Positions 1-5,349 of a stretch of DNA of 5,359 nucleotides are shown in pieces. The notes beneath the pieces are model-generated. The model saw only the letters and a program-made list of their open reading frames with translations. It had not been told where the DNA came from and did not search any database. The stretch is taken from contig SPLB01000253.1 of the NCBI GenBank assembly GCA_004566265.1, positions 1 through 5,359 of the forward strand, in the 5' to 3' direction. The translations under genes were made by a program, and so were the position numbers. Numbering within the stretch: the stretch's first letter is position 1; each line of letters begins with the position of its first letter. Origin of the DNA: Paracoccaceae bacterium. GTDB lineage: Bacteria; Pseudomonadota; Alphaproteobacteria; Rhodobacterales; Rhodobacteraceae.

Positions 1-533
1 TAGAAGGTGGCGGAAAAGGCAAACAGAATACCAGACCCCAGCCCCAACCGGGCCGCGCGGTTTGTCAGATGCTGCCACCAGGCACCGTCCGAGCTGCCGT
101 CTGAGGGTTTGGACAATACCAGCACCGCAGCCAGCCCCATGCCAATCGCCGCCCAGCCCATGGGGCTGATCTGATCGCCCAGAACCACCAGCCCCACCAG
201 TGCGGTCTGGATGACCTCGGTTTTCTTGAACGTAATGCCAACGGCAAAGTTGCGGGCCTTGAACAGGGCGACCACGCAAATGGTGCCGAGGATCTGGCTC
301 GCCCCGCCGATCGCCGCATAAAGAAAGAACCAAGCGCCCAGCGGCGGGAAGCTTTCACCAGCAATAGAAAGGTAAGCCCAAAGCCCCGCCCAGATCAGCG
401 GCGCGGAATAGAGAAACCGCGACAGCGTTGCCCCGGCAGGCGTCAGCGTCACCGAGGCCAAGACCTTCTGCAACATAAAACGAATGGTCTGAAAACTGGC
501 CGCTGCCAGCGTTACGAGGATCCAAATGGGCAT
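1..533 (-). CDS. EamA/DMT-family inner-membrane transporter, 3' end cut by the window
   Basis: Translating the minus strand from ATG 533-531 gives 177 codons open to the window edge, starting MPIWILVTLAAASFQ. The protein is very hydrophobic: I see membrane segments at about residues 2-20, 35-58, 66-92, 95-119, 125-141 and one beginning near 163. The order of hydrophobic helices with short loops, and the stretch FKARNFAVGITFKKTEVIQT (91-110) followed by a Gly/Ala-rich helix ending in LVLSKP, fit the EamA repeat of drug/metabolite transporters. Members usually have about 10 helices in roughly 290-300 residues, so about 60 per cent is present. The substrate cannot be read from the sequence. An in-frame TAA lies only eight codons upstream and no other start lies between, so the start is well fixed. 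The Shine-Dalgarno is poor (GAAAG at 7 nt). The gene follows the desaturase by 47 bp on the same strand with no visible terminator, so co-transcription is likely. Confidence 0.85.
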   Translation of the reverse strand, partial: MPIWILVTLAAASFQTIRFMLQKVLASVTLTPAGATLSRFLYSAPLIWAGLWAYLSIAGESFPPLGAWFFLYAAIGGASQILGTICVVALFKARNFAVGITFKKTEVIQTALVGLVVLGDQISPMGWAAIGMGLAAVLVLSKPSDGSSDGAWWQHLTNRAARLGLGSGILFAFSATF

Positions 534-580
534 GAGGAGGCTTTCAAAACAGACTTAAAATACCCTCGAACCCTGCCTGA

Positions 581-1606
581 TTATTCTCCGGGCTGCCAGA
601 GCGGATGTGGCACCGGATCCTTGGCCCGTAAAAAGTATCGCGCAAAGACCGCGCCGTAGCTGGGCAAAACATAGCCATGGTTGGCCTGGTGATACCCCGC
701 CTTGCCTGCACGATAGAGCGCAGGCAGACGCTGCCAGGGAACCCCCGGATGCAAGTGATGCACAATATGCAAATTGTTGTTCAGGAACAGAAAGGCAAAG
801 ACCCCCTGCCCTTCGACAATGGCGGTGCGCCCATGTATGTCATCATGGGCCTGATGTTCCAGAAAGGTCCGCACTTTAAGCAAGGACAAAGCGCCATAAG
901 CCCCCAGCAGATAGGCCCATATCGTCAGAGGCGACAGCAGAACAAGCGCCACAACCAGAACAACACCCACGCAATGCAGCAGCCAGTCACGCATGACGCC
1001 CGTCTCTCCAGCACGGACCAGCTTCGCATCCCCGATCACAAAGCAGACCAGCCCAAGCACCGGCCCAATCACCATCCGCCCGAAAAGCGTATTGTTCGCC
1101 CGCATTATCAGCCGCCTCCACAAAGGCATCTGCGCCCAGACGGCAGGGTCCTGGAAATTGCTTTCAGGATCATCGTAAGGATCGGTCAGACGATCATCGT
1201 TGTGATGCGCCAGATGGGTGTCGCGAAATCGGCCATAGGGAATCGCAAGGTTCAGCGGCAGGAGCACCAGCACCTCATTCAGGCGCTGATTGCGAAACGG
1301 GTGGCCGTGGATCACCTCATGACACAATGAACTATGCAAAGTGATCAGTATCGTCGCAAGACCCACAGCACACGCCATCGACACCTGCGGCACCACAAAC
1401 ACAGCCAGTCCCCAGAGCAGATGACATGTCACGATCAGAGCAAAGGTGCCCCACTCCGCCCCCTCGGGCAAAAAGTCTTCGGCGCGCACCGCGGCTCTTT
1501 GCGTCTCCTCCCGCACGAGAGGCGCGCGACCCGACTGGCGTCTGGACCAGGTGCCTTCATCAAAAAAATTGCGCGTCAGACCCATTGCCACATTCATCAA
1601 CCTCAT
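581..1606 (-). CDS. Fatty acid desaturase-family membrane di-iron protein (341 aa)
   Basis: This is an integral membrane protein of the FA_desaturase family, which uses a His-ligated di-iron centre and O2 to desaturate or hydroxylate lipid acyl chains. The expected His clusters are present in order: HSSLCHEVIHGH (91-102), HLAHH (131-135), HQAHDDIH (251-258) and HIVHHLH (280-286). Hydrophobic spans lie at about 54-90, 179-193 and 208-245, leaving the His boxes on one (cytoplasmic) face as in the family. Length is normal. The start chosen is ATG 1606-1604, preceded by AGGTGG with a 4-nt spacer and just before MRLMNVAMGLTRN; ATGs at 1597 and 1585 are alternatives. The frame stays open upstream to 1807, but that 67-codon stretch is Cys/His-rich and unlike a desaturase N-terminus, so I exclude it. 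The gene is divergent from the XRE-type regulator and probably an operon with the downstream transporter. The exact substrate (phospholipid, ornithine lipid, carotenoid-like) is not determinable here. Confidence 0.9.
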   Translation of the reverse strand: MRLMNVAMGLTRNFFDEGTWSRRQSGRAPLVREETQRAAVRAEDFLPEGAEWGTFALIVTCHLLWGLAVFVVPQVSMACAVGLATILITLHSSLCHEVIHGHPFRNQRLNEVLVLLPLNLAIPYGRFRDTHLAHHNDDRLTDPYDDPESNFQDPAVWAQMPLWRRLIMRANNTLFGRMVIGPVLGLVCFVIGDAKLVRAGETGVMRDWLLHCVGVVLVVALVLLSPLTIWAYLLGAYGALSLLKVRTFLEHQAHDDIHGRTAIVEGQGVFAFLFLNNNLHIVHHLHPGVPWQRLPALYRAGKAGYHQANHGYVLPSYGAVFARYFLRAKDPVPHPLWQPGE

Positions 1607-1719
1607 AGGTCCACCTGCCCAAAAAAAGCCGGAGGCAAAGAAGCCGTCACAGACATGCTGACAGAAACACTCTGTCTCCAGATGATTTCTCTCACACTTA
1701 AACGCCTGCGCATTTCCAT
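1603..1719 (-). CDS. Possible 38-aa leader peptide/uORF overlapping the desaturase start
   Basis: A short minus-strand ORF begins at ATG 1719-1717 and ends at TGA 1605-1603, overlapping the desaturase ATG (1606-1604) as ATGA, the classic arrangement for translational coupling. AGGAAGG (1734-1728) lies 8 nt before the start, a better ribosome-binding site than those of several larger genes in the window. The peptide begins MEMRRRLSVREIIWRQ, basic at the N-terminus, then a Ser/Val-rich middle and the end PPAFFGQVDL. I do not recognise it and it has no clear membrane segment. Codons near its end contain a run of seven T. It could be a regulatory leader peptide, a small real gene, or a chance ORF in an untranslated leader; 39 codons is within chance range, so confidence is modest. 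Confidence 0.3.
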   Translation of the reverse strand: MEMRRRLSVREIIWRQSVSVSMSVTASLPPAFFGQVDL

Positions 1720-1788
1720 GACCTTCGCCTTCCTGTTGTTTTCTCACGGTCAAATTTATGTGACAGGCGCGATGTGCAGAATTCCGAA

Positions 1789-1794
1789 TATAAT
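1789..1794 (+). promoter_or_regulatory. Candidate -10 box (TATAAT) for the XRE-type regulator gene
   Basis: A perfect TATAAT lies 36 bp before the regulator ATG. The best TTGACA-like hexamer, GTGACA at 1760-1765, is 23 bp away, too far for a normal sigma-70 spacer, and positions 1766-1771 (GGCGCG) are not a -35. The expected transcript start near 1801 puts the palindrome 1804-1816 just downstream, where a bound protein would block transcription. A second -10-like GATAAT (1815-1820) lies closer to the gene. Confidence 0.4.
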
Positions 1795-1803
1795 TAACAA
1801 AAC

Positions 1804-1816
1804 TCACATCATGTGA
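1804..1816. promoter_or_regulatory. Perfect 6-1-6 palindrome TCACATcATGTGA, candidate operator
   Basis: TCACAT and ATGTGA are exact inverted copies around a single C. The outer halves recur nearby: ATGTGA at 1758-1763, ATGTG at 1772-1776 and CACAT at 1827-1831. ATCATGTG (1808-1815) is also inverted as CACATGAT (1827-1834), which overlaps the start codon of the regulator at 1830. Dyad sites of this size next to a divergent HTH gene are usually operators of that regulator. That the XRE-type protein binds here is inference. Confidence 0.5.
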
Positions 1817-1829
1817 TAATTAACTACAC

Positions 1830-2747
1830 ATGATAAAAATTTCCGACAAACGCTTGCGTGCAGCACAATTCCGCGACCGGCTGAACAAGGCATTGAAGGA
1901 CAGTGGCCTCAGCCAAAGCGCGCTGGCCCGGCAGACCGGCGTGGACCGGTCAACGATTTCTCAGCTCCTGACCGATGAGGGCGCGCGCCTGCCCAATGCG
2001 CATGTGGTCGGGTCCTGCGCGGCGGCGCTTGGGGTGTCAGCGGATTGGCTGCTCAGCCTGTCGGAGCGACCGGAAAGCGCGGCAGAGCTGCTGGCCTTGT
2101 CGATGGCCATGACCAAGGCGCCCCGCGCACTGGTGGATGAACGTATCTATGAATGGCACCGCGAGGCAGCCGGGTATAAAATCCGCCATGTACCGGCGAC
2201 CCTGCCCGATATGATGAAAACCCGCGCGGTGCTTGAATGGGAATATGCCCCGCATCTGGGCCGTACCGCCGATCAGGCGATTGGCGCATCCGAGGACCGG
2301 CTGAGTTGGATGCGCCAATCCGGGTCTGACTACGAGATTGCACTGCCCATGGCAGAATTGGACTGTTTTGCACATGGCATCGGTTACTATGAGGGGCTGC
2401 CACTGGATCTGAGACTTGCGCAGCTGGACCATCTGGAGCAGCTCTGCACCGATTTCTACCCTCGACTTCGAGTCTACCTCTATGACAGGCGGCGGCTCTA
2501 TGCGTCGCCGATTACGATCTTTGGTCCACTGATGTGTGTATTTTATGCGGGCAGTCATTACATGGCGTTCCGCGACCGCGAACGGGTAGAGACCTTCACC
2601 GTACATTTCGACAACCTGGTCCGCGAAGCGGACATTACCGCCCGCCAAATGCCCGGTCGAGTGCGCGCCCTGCGGGCGCAGATCTCGCAAGACGCCGCAG
2701 ACGCCCCCTTTCGCGCGCAGCCCGCGCGCTGCCCCTCTAATGAGTAA
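1830..2747 (+). CDS. XRE-type helix-turn-helix transcriptional regulator with large unassigned C-terminal domain (305 aa)
   Basis: Residues about 13-79 form a Cro/CI-type HTH: the segment LSQSALARQTGVDRSTISQ (27-45) gives the two DNA-contacting helices, and ALGVSADWLLSLSE (66-79) closes the domain in the usual way. The remaining 220 residues are not a common sensor that I can name. A stretch YKIRHVPATLPDMMKT (116-131) and an ending with VETFTVHFDNLV (253-264) weakly recall the DUF5753-type effector domain of actinobacterial XRE proteins; this is only an impression. No membrane segment or metal-binding cluster is evident. The ATG at 1830 has no Shine-Dalgarno and sits inside a CACATGAT half-site; no better start exists downstream before the HTH. 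The divergent position next to the desaturase/transporter operon suggests it controls that operon and itself, perhaps sensing a lipid or transported compound (inference). Confidence 0.85.
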   Translation: MIKISDKRLRAAQFRDRLNKALKDSGLSQSALARQTGVDRSTISQLLTDEGARLPNAHVVGSCAAALGVSADWLLSLSERPESAAELLALSMAMTKAPRALVDERIYEWHREAAGYKIRHVPATLPDMMKTRAVLEWEYAPHLGRTADQAIGASEDRLSWMRQSGSDYEIALPMAELDCFAHGIGYYEGLPLDLRLAQLDHLEQLCTDFYPRLRVYLYDRRRLYASPITIFGPLMCVFYAGSHYMAFRDRERVETFTVHFDNLVREADITARQMPGRVRALRAQISQDAADAPFRAQPARCPSNE

Positions 2748-2766
2748 AACAACCCTTTGGTGTCCT

Positions 2767-2778
2767 TTGACCGGTCAA
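2767..2778. promoter_or_regulatory. Perfect 12-bp palindrome TTGACCGGTCAA
   Basis: The two halves TTGACC/GGTCAA are exact inverted copies, 20 bp after the XRE-type regulator stop and 187 bp before the GlxA-type start. It looks like a binding site for a dimeric regulator; which protein binds is unknown. Its first half also resembles a -35 hexamer, but no -10 follows at a suitable distance. GACCGGTCAA recurs inside the XRE-type gene at 1944-1953. Confidence 0.35.
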
Positions 2779-2792
2779 TGAGGCGCGAAGGG

Positions 2793-2827
2793 CACCCGGC
2801 GAAGCCGCTGTGTTTCTTGGGATTTTT
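2793..2827 (+). terminator. Weak candidate intrinsic terminator after the XRE-type regulator
   Basis: CGGC (2797-2800) pairs with GCCG (2804-2807) around a GAA loop, extended by CAC/GTG (2793-2795, 2810-2812) across an internal mismatch, followed by TTTCTTGGGATTTTTTT. The stem is short and the T-run is interrupted by GGGA, so termination is plausible but not strong. Confidence 0.25.
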
Positions 2828-2964
2828 TTGCAAAACCGGTTGTCCTCGCGATGTACAGGGATGTGCCCAAGTTATCCCCAGCCTTCTCCCCGGATTCCGG
2901 TTTGCGCGCGCGCAGGGACTCCCGCAGCCTGTTGGAGAAGTTTACCTCAGGCGAATCGAAGTTG

Positions 2965-4017
2965 ATGAAATCCGCAAAAAACATCCTCCAACCGGAATCC
3001 CGACCGCTCAAAACAGCCGTTTTGGTTCTCGACGAATGTCACACTCTGTCTTTCGCCGCCGCGATCGACCCAATGCGCGCTGCCAACCGTCTGGCGGGGC
3101 GTCCGGTGTTTGACTGGGATTATGTGAGCCCGACAGAAGAGATCCCGATGCTGTCGTCGGGTCTGACGGTTCCAACCTTCCCACTGGCACGTTTGATGGA
3201 CTGCGATCTGCTGTTGGTTCTGGGCGGGTTTCAGGTGGTGCGTCAGGCCACGCCCAGCCTGCTGTCCGGACTGCGTCGGATTGCAGCAACCGGTGCAACC
3301 ATTGCCGGTGTGGACGGGGGTACCTGGCTGATGGCCGAAACAGGGCTTTTGGATGGGCATGCCGCAACCACCCATTGGGAAGAGTTAGAGAACTTCTCTG
3401 CCCGCTTCCCGGCCGTGGATTGCCGCGGCGACCGCTTTGCAGTGTCTGAGGGACGCCTGACTTCCGGCGGCGCCATGCCTGCGGTCGAAATGATGCTGCA
3501 CATTATTGCTGCACGCCTCGGCGGCGGCTTTGCCTCCCGCGTTGGCGGCCTGTTCCTGCAGGATGATCCCACTGCTGCGCAGACCGGCAAGACGGTCGCA
3601 CCTATCTCCGGCCACCGTCACAATGCGATCACTGCCAAGGCCAATGCCATTATGGAAGCCTCGCTGGACGAGCCCAAACCGCTGGCTGAAATTGCCGAGG
3701 TGCTGGGCACCAGCCCGCGCAGCCTGCAGCAGCAGTTCCGCCTGCGCCTGAACACCACGCCGCAGGACCATTATCTGCAACTGCGCATGGCAGAGGCGCG
3801 CCGTCTGGTCACCGACACCGATCTTTCACTGATGGAGGTCGCGCAGGCCACGGGGTTTACCGCACCATCGAGCTTTGCACGCGCCTTCCGAACCGCCCAT
3901 GGCATGTCCGCGCGCGACCTGCGTCAGGAGCATCTGGATCAGGCGCCGCTGACCCGTCAGGACCGCGCCTCATTTGGCTTCGAGGCCGACGAGGCCACAG
4001 CGTCGCGCCACCACTAA
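2965..4017 (+). CDS. GlxA/GbdR-type transcriptional regulator: DJ-1/PfpI-like domain plus AraC HTH (350 aa)
   Basis: Residues about 16-199 form a class I glutamine amidotransferase/DJ-1-like domain: it starts TAVLVLDECHTLSFAAAIDP, includes LLLVLGGF and ends near GGLFLQD. Residues about 221-323 are an AraC-type DNA-binding domain with two HTHs, the second being LMEVAQATGFTAPSSFARAF (289-308). The nucleophile elbow reads AGVDGGTWLMAETGLLDG (114-131) followed by ATTHWE: the Cys of true amidotransferases is absent, as in GbdR/CdhR-type regulators, so the domain is probably a ligand sensor rather than an enzyme. That family often responds to quaternary amines or amino-acid derivatives, but the ligand here is unknown. 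The ATG at 2965 is chosen because family similarity starts just after it; GAAG 3 nt upstream is a weak ribosome-binding site, and ATG 2851 is an in-frame alternative. It ends in a polar tail with no recognised motif. Confidence 0.9.
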   Translation: MKSAKNILQPESRPLKTAVLVLDECHTLSFAAAIDPMRAANRLAGRPVFDWDYVSPTEEIPMLSSGLTVPTFPLARLMDCDLLLVLGGFQVVRQATPSLLSGLRRIAATGATIAGVDGGTWLMAETGLLDGHAATTHWEELENFSARFPAVDCRGDRFAVSEGRLTSGGAMPAVEMMLHIIAARLGGGFASRVGGLFLQDDPTAAQTGKTVAPISGHRHNAITAKANAIMEASLDEPKPLAEIAEVLGTSPRSLQQQFRLRLNTTPQDHYLQLRMAEARRLVTDTDLSLMEVAQATGFTAPSSFARAFRTAHGMSARDLRQEHLDQAPLTRQDRASFGFEADEATASRHH

Positions 4018-4030
4018 ATTATCGCGCTGC

Positions 4031-4050
4031 CGCGCCGCGCCAGCGGCGCG
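4031..4050. repeat. GC-only hairpin after the GlxA-type regulator gene
   Basis: CGCGCCGC (4031-4038) and GCGGCGCG (4043-4050) are perfect 8-bp inverted copies around the loop GCCA, 13 bp after the stop codon. No T-run follows, so it is not a classical terminator; it may stabilise the 3' end of the mRNA or pause polymerase. Confidence 0.55.
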
Positions 4051-4065
4051 CGGCCCAAACCATAA

Positions 4066-4086
4066 GATTGCATTTTTGATGCAATC
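4066..4086. repeat. AT-rich hairpin GATTGCAT / ATGCAATC
   Basis: A perfect 8-bp inverted repeat with the 5-nt loop TTTTG. It is strikingly AT-rich between two GC-only hairpins. No T-run follows the stem. Its role is unknown: RNA 3'-end structure or a protein-binding dyad are both possible. Confidence 0.5.
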
Positions 4087-4091
4087 GAGAT

Positions 4092-4110
4092 GGGCGGGAG
4101 CGCCCCGCCC
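4092..4110. repeat. Hairpin GGGCGGG / CCCGCCC
   Basis: A perfect 7-bp inverted repeat around the loop AGCGC. Its right arm lies inside the first copy of the 18-bp direct repeat, so a left arm at 4092 could pair with either copy. Confidence 0.45.
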
Positions 4111-4142
4111 GCTGCAGGCGCAAACCCCGCCCGCTGCAGGCG
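4103..4142. repeat. Two perfect 18-bp direct repeats, period 22 bp
   Basis: CCCCGCCCGCTGCAGGCG occurs at 4103-4120 and again at 4125-4142, separated only by CAAA. Each unit contains CTGCAG. The repeat is intergenic, between convergent genes, and looks like a recent tandem duplication or slippage product. Confidence 0.85.
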
Positions 4143-4168
4143 ACCCGCGCTGAACGCGCGGGTTTCTT
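4143..4168 (+). terminator. Intrinsic terminator of the GlxA-type regulator gene
   Basis: ACCCGCGC (4143-4150) and GCGCGGGT (4156-4163) form a perfect 8-bp GC-rich stem with loop TGAAC, followed by TTCTT. It lies between convergent genes. The T-rich tail serves plus-strand transcription; on the minus strand the sequence after the stem is CGCC, so it is a poor terminator for the aldo/keto reductase gene unless stem alone suffices. Confidence 0.7.
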
Positions 4169-4175
4169 GCCCGAC

Positions 4176-5225
4176 TCAGTAAGGCATTGGATGAGCGCGA
4201 TGGGTGGCGTCCAGATCGGCCAGCACCTGTGCGCTCAACTGCAAATCCGCGCCTTCAAGAATATGAGCCAACTGCGTGACGGAGGTCGCGCCAAAAATAA
4301 CCGATGCCATAAACGGTCTCTGGGCGCACCACGCCAACGCCATATGCACCGGGTCCAGCCCGTGTTTTTCCGCCACGCCCACATAGGCTGCCACCGCCGC
4401 CTCTGCGCGCGGGCCGACCCGACCACCAAGATCTTTGTTCAAGGACTTGCGCGATCCTTCGGGCAGCGCTTCATTGAGATATTTGCCGGTCAGCATGCCT
4501 GAGGCCAACGGGGAATAAGCCAGAAGTCCCACATCTTCATAGGCCGACAGTTCTGCCAAATCGGTGTCATAAAGTCGGCACAACAGCGAATACTCGTTCT
4601 GGATCGAAGCCACGCGCGGTCCCTTGCCCTCTTCCGCGAGGCGCAGCCATTGTGAGGTGCCCCAGGCGCTTTCATTGGACAGACCAAAGGCACGGATTGT
4701 GCCGCGCTCAACTTCTCGGGTCAGGGTCTCAAGGCACTCTTCCATCTCGGCGCGAACCGTTTCGGCGGTCATGCCGGTTTTTTCTGGCGCAAACTGCCAG
4801 TTTTTTCGGAACATATAGCTGCCCCGGTTCGGCCAATGGAACTGATACAGATCGATGTAGTCCGTCTGCAGCCGTTTCAACGACCCTTCAATGGTCTTGG
4901 AGATTGTCTTAGAAGAAATCCGTGCGCCATCGCGTGCGGCTTTCAGGCCTTCGCCGGAGTGTTTGGTGGCTAGGATATAATCGCCGCGCCGCCCTGTCGC
5001 CGCGTTCCAGGTGCCAATGATCGTCTCGGTCAGGCCGATTGTCTCGGCCCGTATGGGGTTCACCGGGTACATTTCCGCCGTATCAAGAAAGTTGATCCCA
5101 GCTGCCAGCGCCATATCAATCTGCGCATGGGCGTCTGCCTCATTGGTTTGGGTGCCAAAGGTCATTGTGCCAAGGCAAAGCTCGGACACCATCATGCCGG
5201 TGCGGCCAAGGGGATTTCGTTTCAT
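4176..5225 (-). CDS. Tas-like NADPH-dependent aldo/keto reductase (349 aa)
   Basis: A cytosolic (beta/alpha)8-barrel oxidoreductase of the aldo/keto reductase superfamily that would reduce aldehydes or ketones with NADPH. The catalytic tetrad is visible: Asp48 and Tyr53 in FLDTAEMY, Lys88 in LATKHSG and His130 in YQFHWP. Cofactor-site segments are GLSNES (181-186), SIQNEYSLL (207-215), YSPLASGMLTGK (237-248) and FGATSVTQL (311-319). From memory it closely resembles E. coli Tas (about 346 residues) along its whole length: LGTMTFG, EADAHAQ, AEMYPV, LKRLQTDY, LTGKYLN and HGLDP are shared. Tas was isolated as a suppressor of a tyrosine requirement; its natural substrate is unclear, and so is this one's. 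ATG 5225-5223 follows AGGAG (5235-5231) at 5 nt, a good ribosome-binding site. It is convergent with the GlxA-type regulator, so the two are not an operon. Confidence 0.95.
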   Translation of the reverse strand: MKRNPLGRTGMMVSELCLGTMTFGTQTNEADAHAQIDMALAAGINFLDTAEMYPVNPIRAETIGLTETIIGTWNAATGRRGDYILATKHSGEGLKAARDGARISSKTISKTIEGSLKRLQTDYIDLYQFHWPNRGSYMFRKNWQFAPEKTGMTAETVRAEMEECLETLTREVERGTIRAFGLSNESAWGTSQWLRLAEEGKGPRVASIQNEYSLLCRLYDTDLAELSAYEDVGLLAYSPLASGMLTGKYLNEALPEGSRKSLNKDLGGRVGPRAEAAVAAYVGVAEKHGLDPVHMALAWCAQRPFMASVIFGATSVTQLAHILEGADLQLSAQVLADLDATHRAHPMPY

Positions 5226-5230
5226 AGGGG

Positions 5231-5235
5231 CTCCT
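5231..5235 (-). promoter_or_regulatory. Shine-Dalgarno AGGAG of the aldo/keto reductase gene
   Basis: On the minus strand the sequence reads ACAGGAGCCCCTATG, giving AGGAG with a 5-nt spacer. This is the clearest ribosome-binding site of the main genes and fixes the start. Confidence 0.7.
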
Positions 5236-5349
5236 GTCTGCCGATGGTCTGTGGTGCGACGACCCTAATCCACGCCCCGCCGGATGCAAGCCACCCCGCC
5301 CAGGGGTTAACCAATTTTCATCTTTGTCTCCGAAGGTTTCTGCATCCCA

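Larger units (their letters stand above)
1607..1829. promoter_or_regulatory. Divergent intergenic regulatory region between desaturase operon and XRE-type regulator
   Basis: This 223-bp region must carry the promoters for both directions and is visibly AT-richer than the flanking genes, especially 1780-1840. On the plus strand it has a consensus TATAAT box. For the minus strand, TATATT (complement of 1787-1792) overlaps that same box, which would give the desaturase mRNA a leader of about 170 nt; no convincing minus-strand -35 is seen. Five ATGTG/CACAT half-sites crowd 1758-1831. The left half (1607-1719) is covered by the possible leader ORF. Confidence 0.6.
2748..2964. promoter_or_regulatory. 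Intergenic region upstream of the GlxA-type regulator
   Basis: This 217-bp stretch separates two same-strand regulators. It contains the palindrome TTGACCGGTCAA, a weak hairpin followed by a T-rich run, the smaller dyads AACCGGTT (2834-2841) and CCGGAtTCCGG (2890-2900), and no promoter I would trust. The frame of the next gene stays open back to ATG 2851, but that 38-residue extension has no ribosome-binding site and no family resemblance. Confidence 0.5.

Noticed and set aside
677..1330. A long plus-strand open frame (217 codons) opposite the desaturase
   Set aside because: It lies wholly antisense to a gene with clear His boxes; its Gln/His/Arg/Pro-rich translation is typical of an antisense shadow in GC-rich DNA.
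2461..2475. Short palindrome CTCGActTCGAG
   Set aside because: Inside the coding sequence of the regulator and explained by codon composition; no partner sites.
2037..2690. A 217-codon minus-strand open frame opposite the XRE-type regulator
   Set aside because: Fully antisense to a gene with a convincing HTH; low-complexity basic translation with no recognised motif.
2871..2880. DnaA-box-like TTATCCCCA
   Set aside because: One mismatch from TTATNCACA and only a single copy; no replication genes or AT-rich unwinding region nearby.
2851..2964. N-terminal extension of the GlxA-type protein from ATG 2851
   Set aside because: No ribosome-binding site, Ser/Arg-rich sequence with no family similarity, and the total length would exceed the usual 320-350 residues. 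It remains an in-frame possibility.
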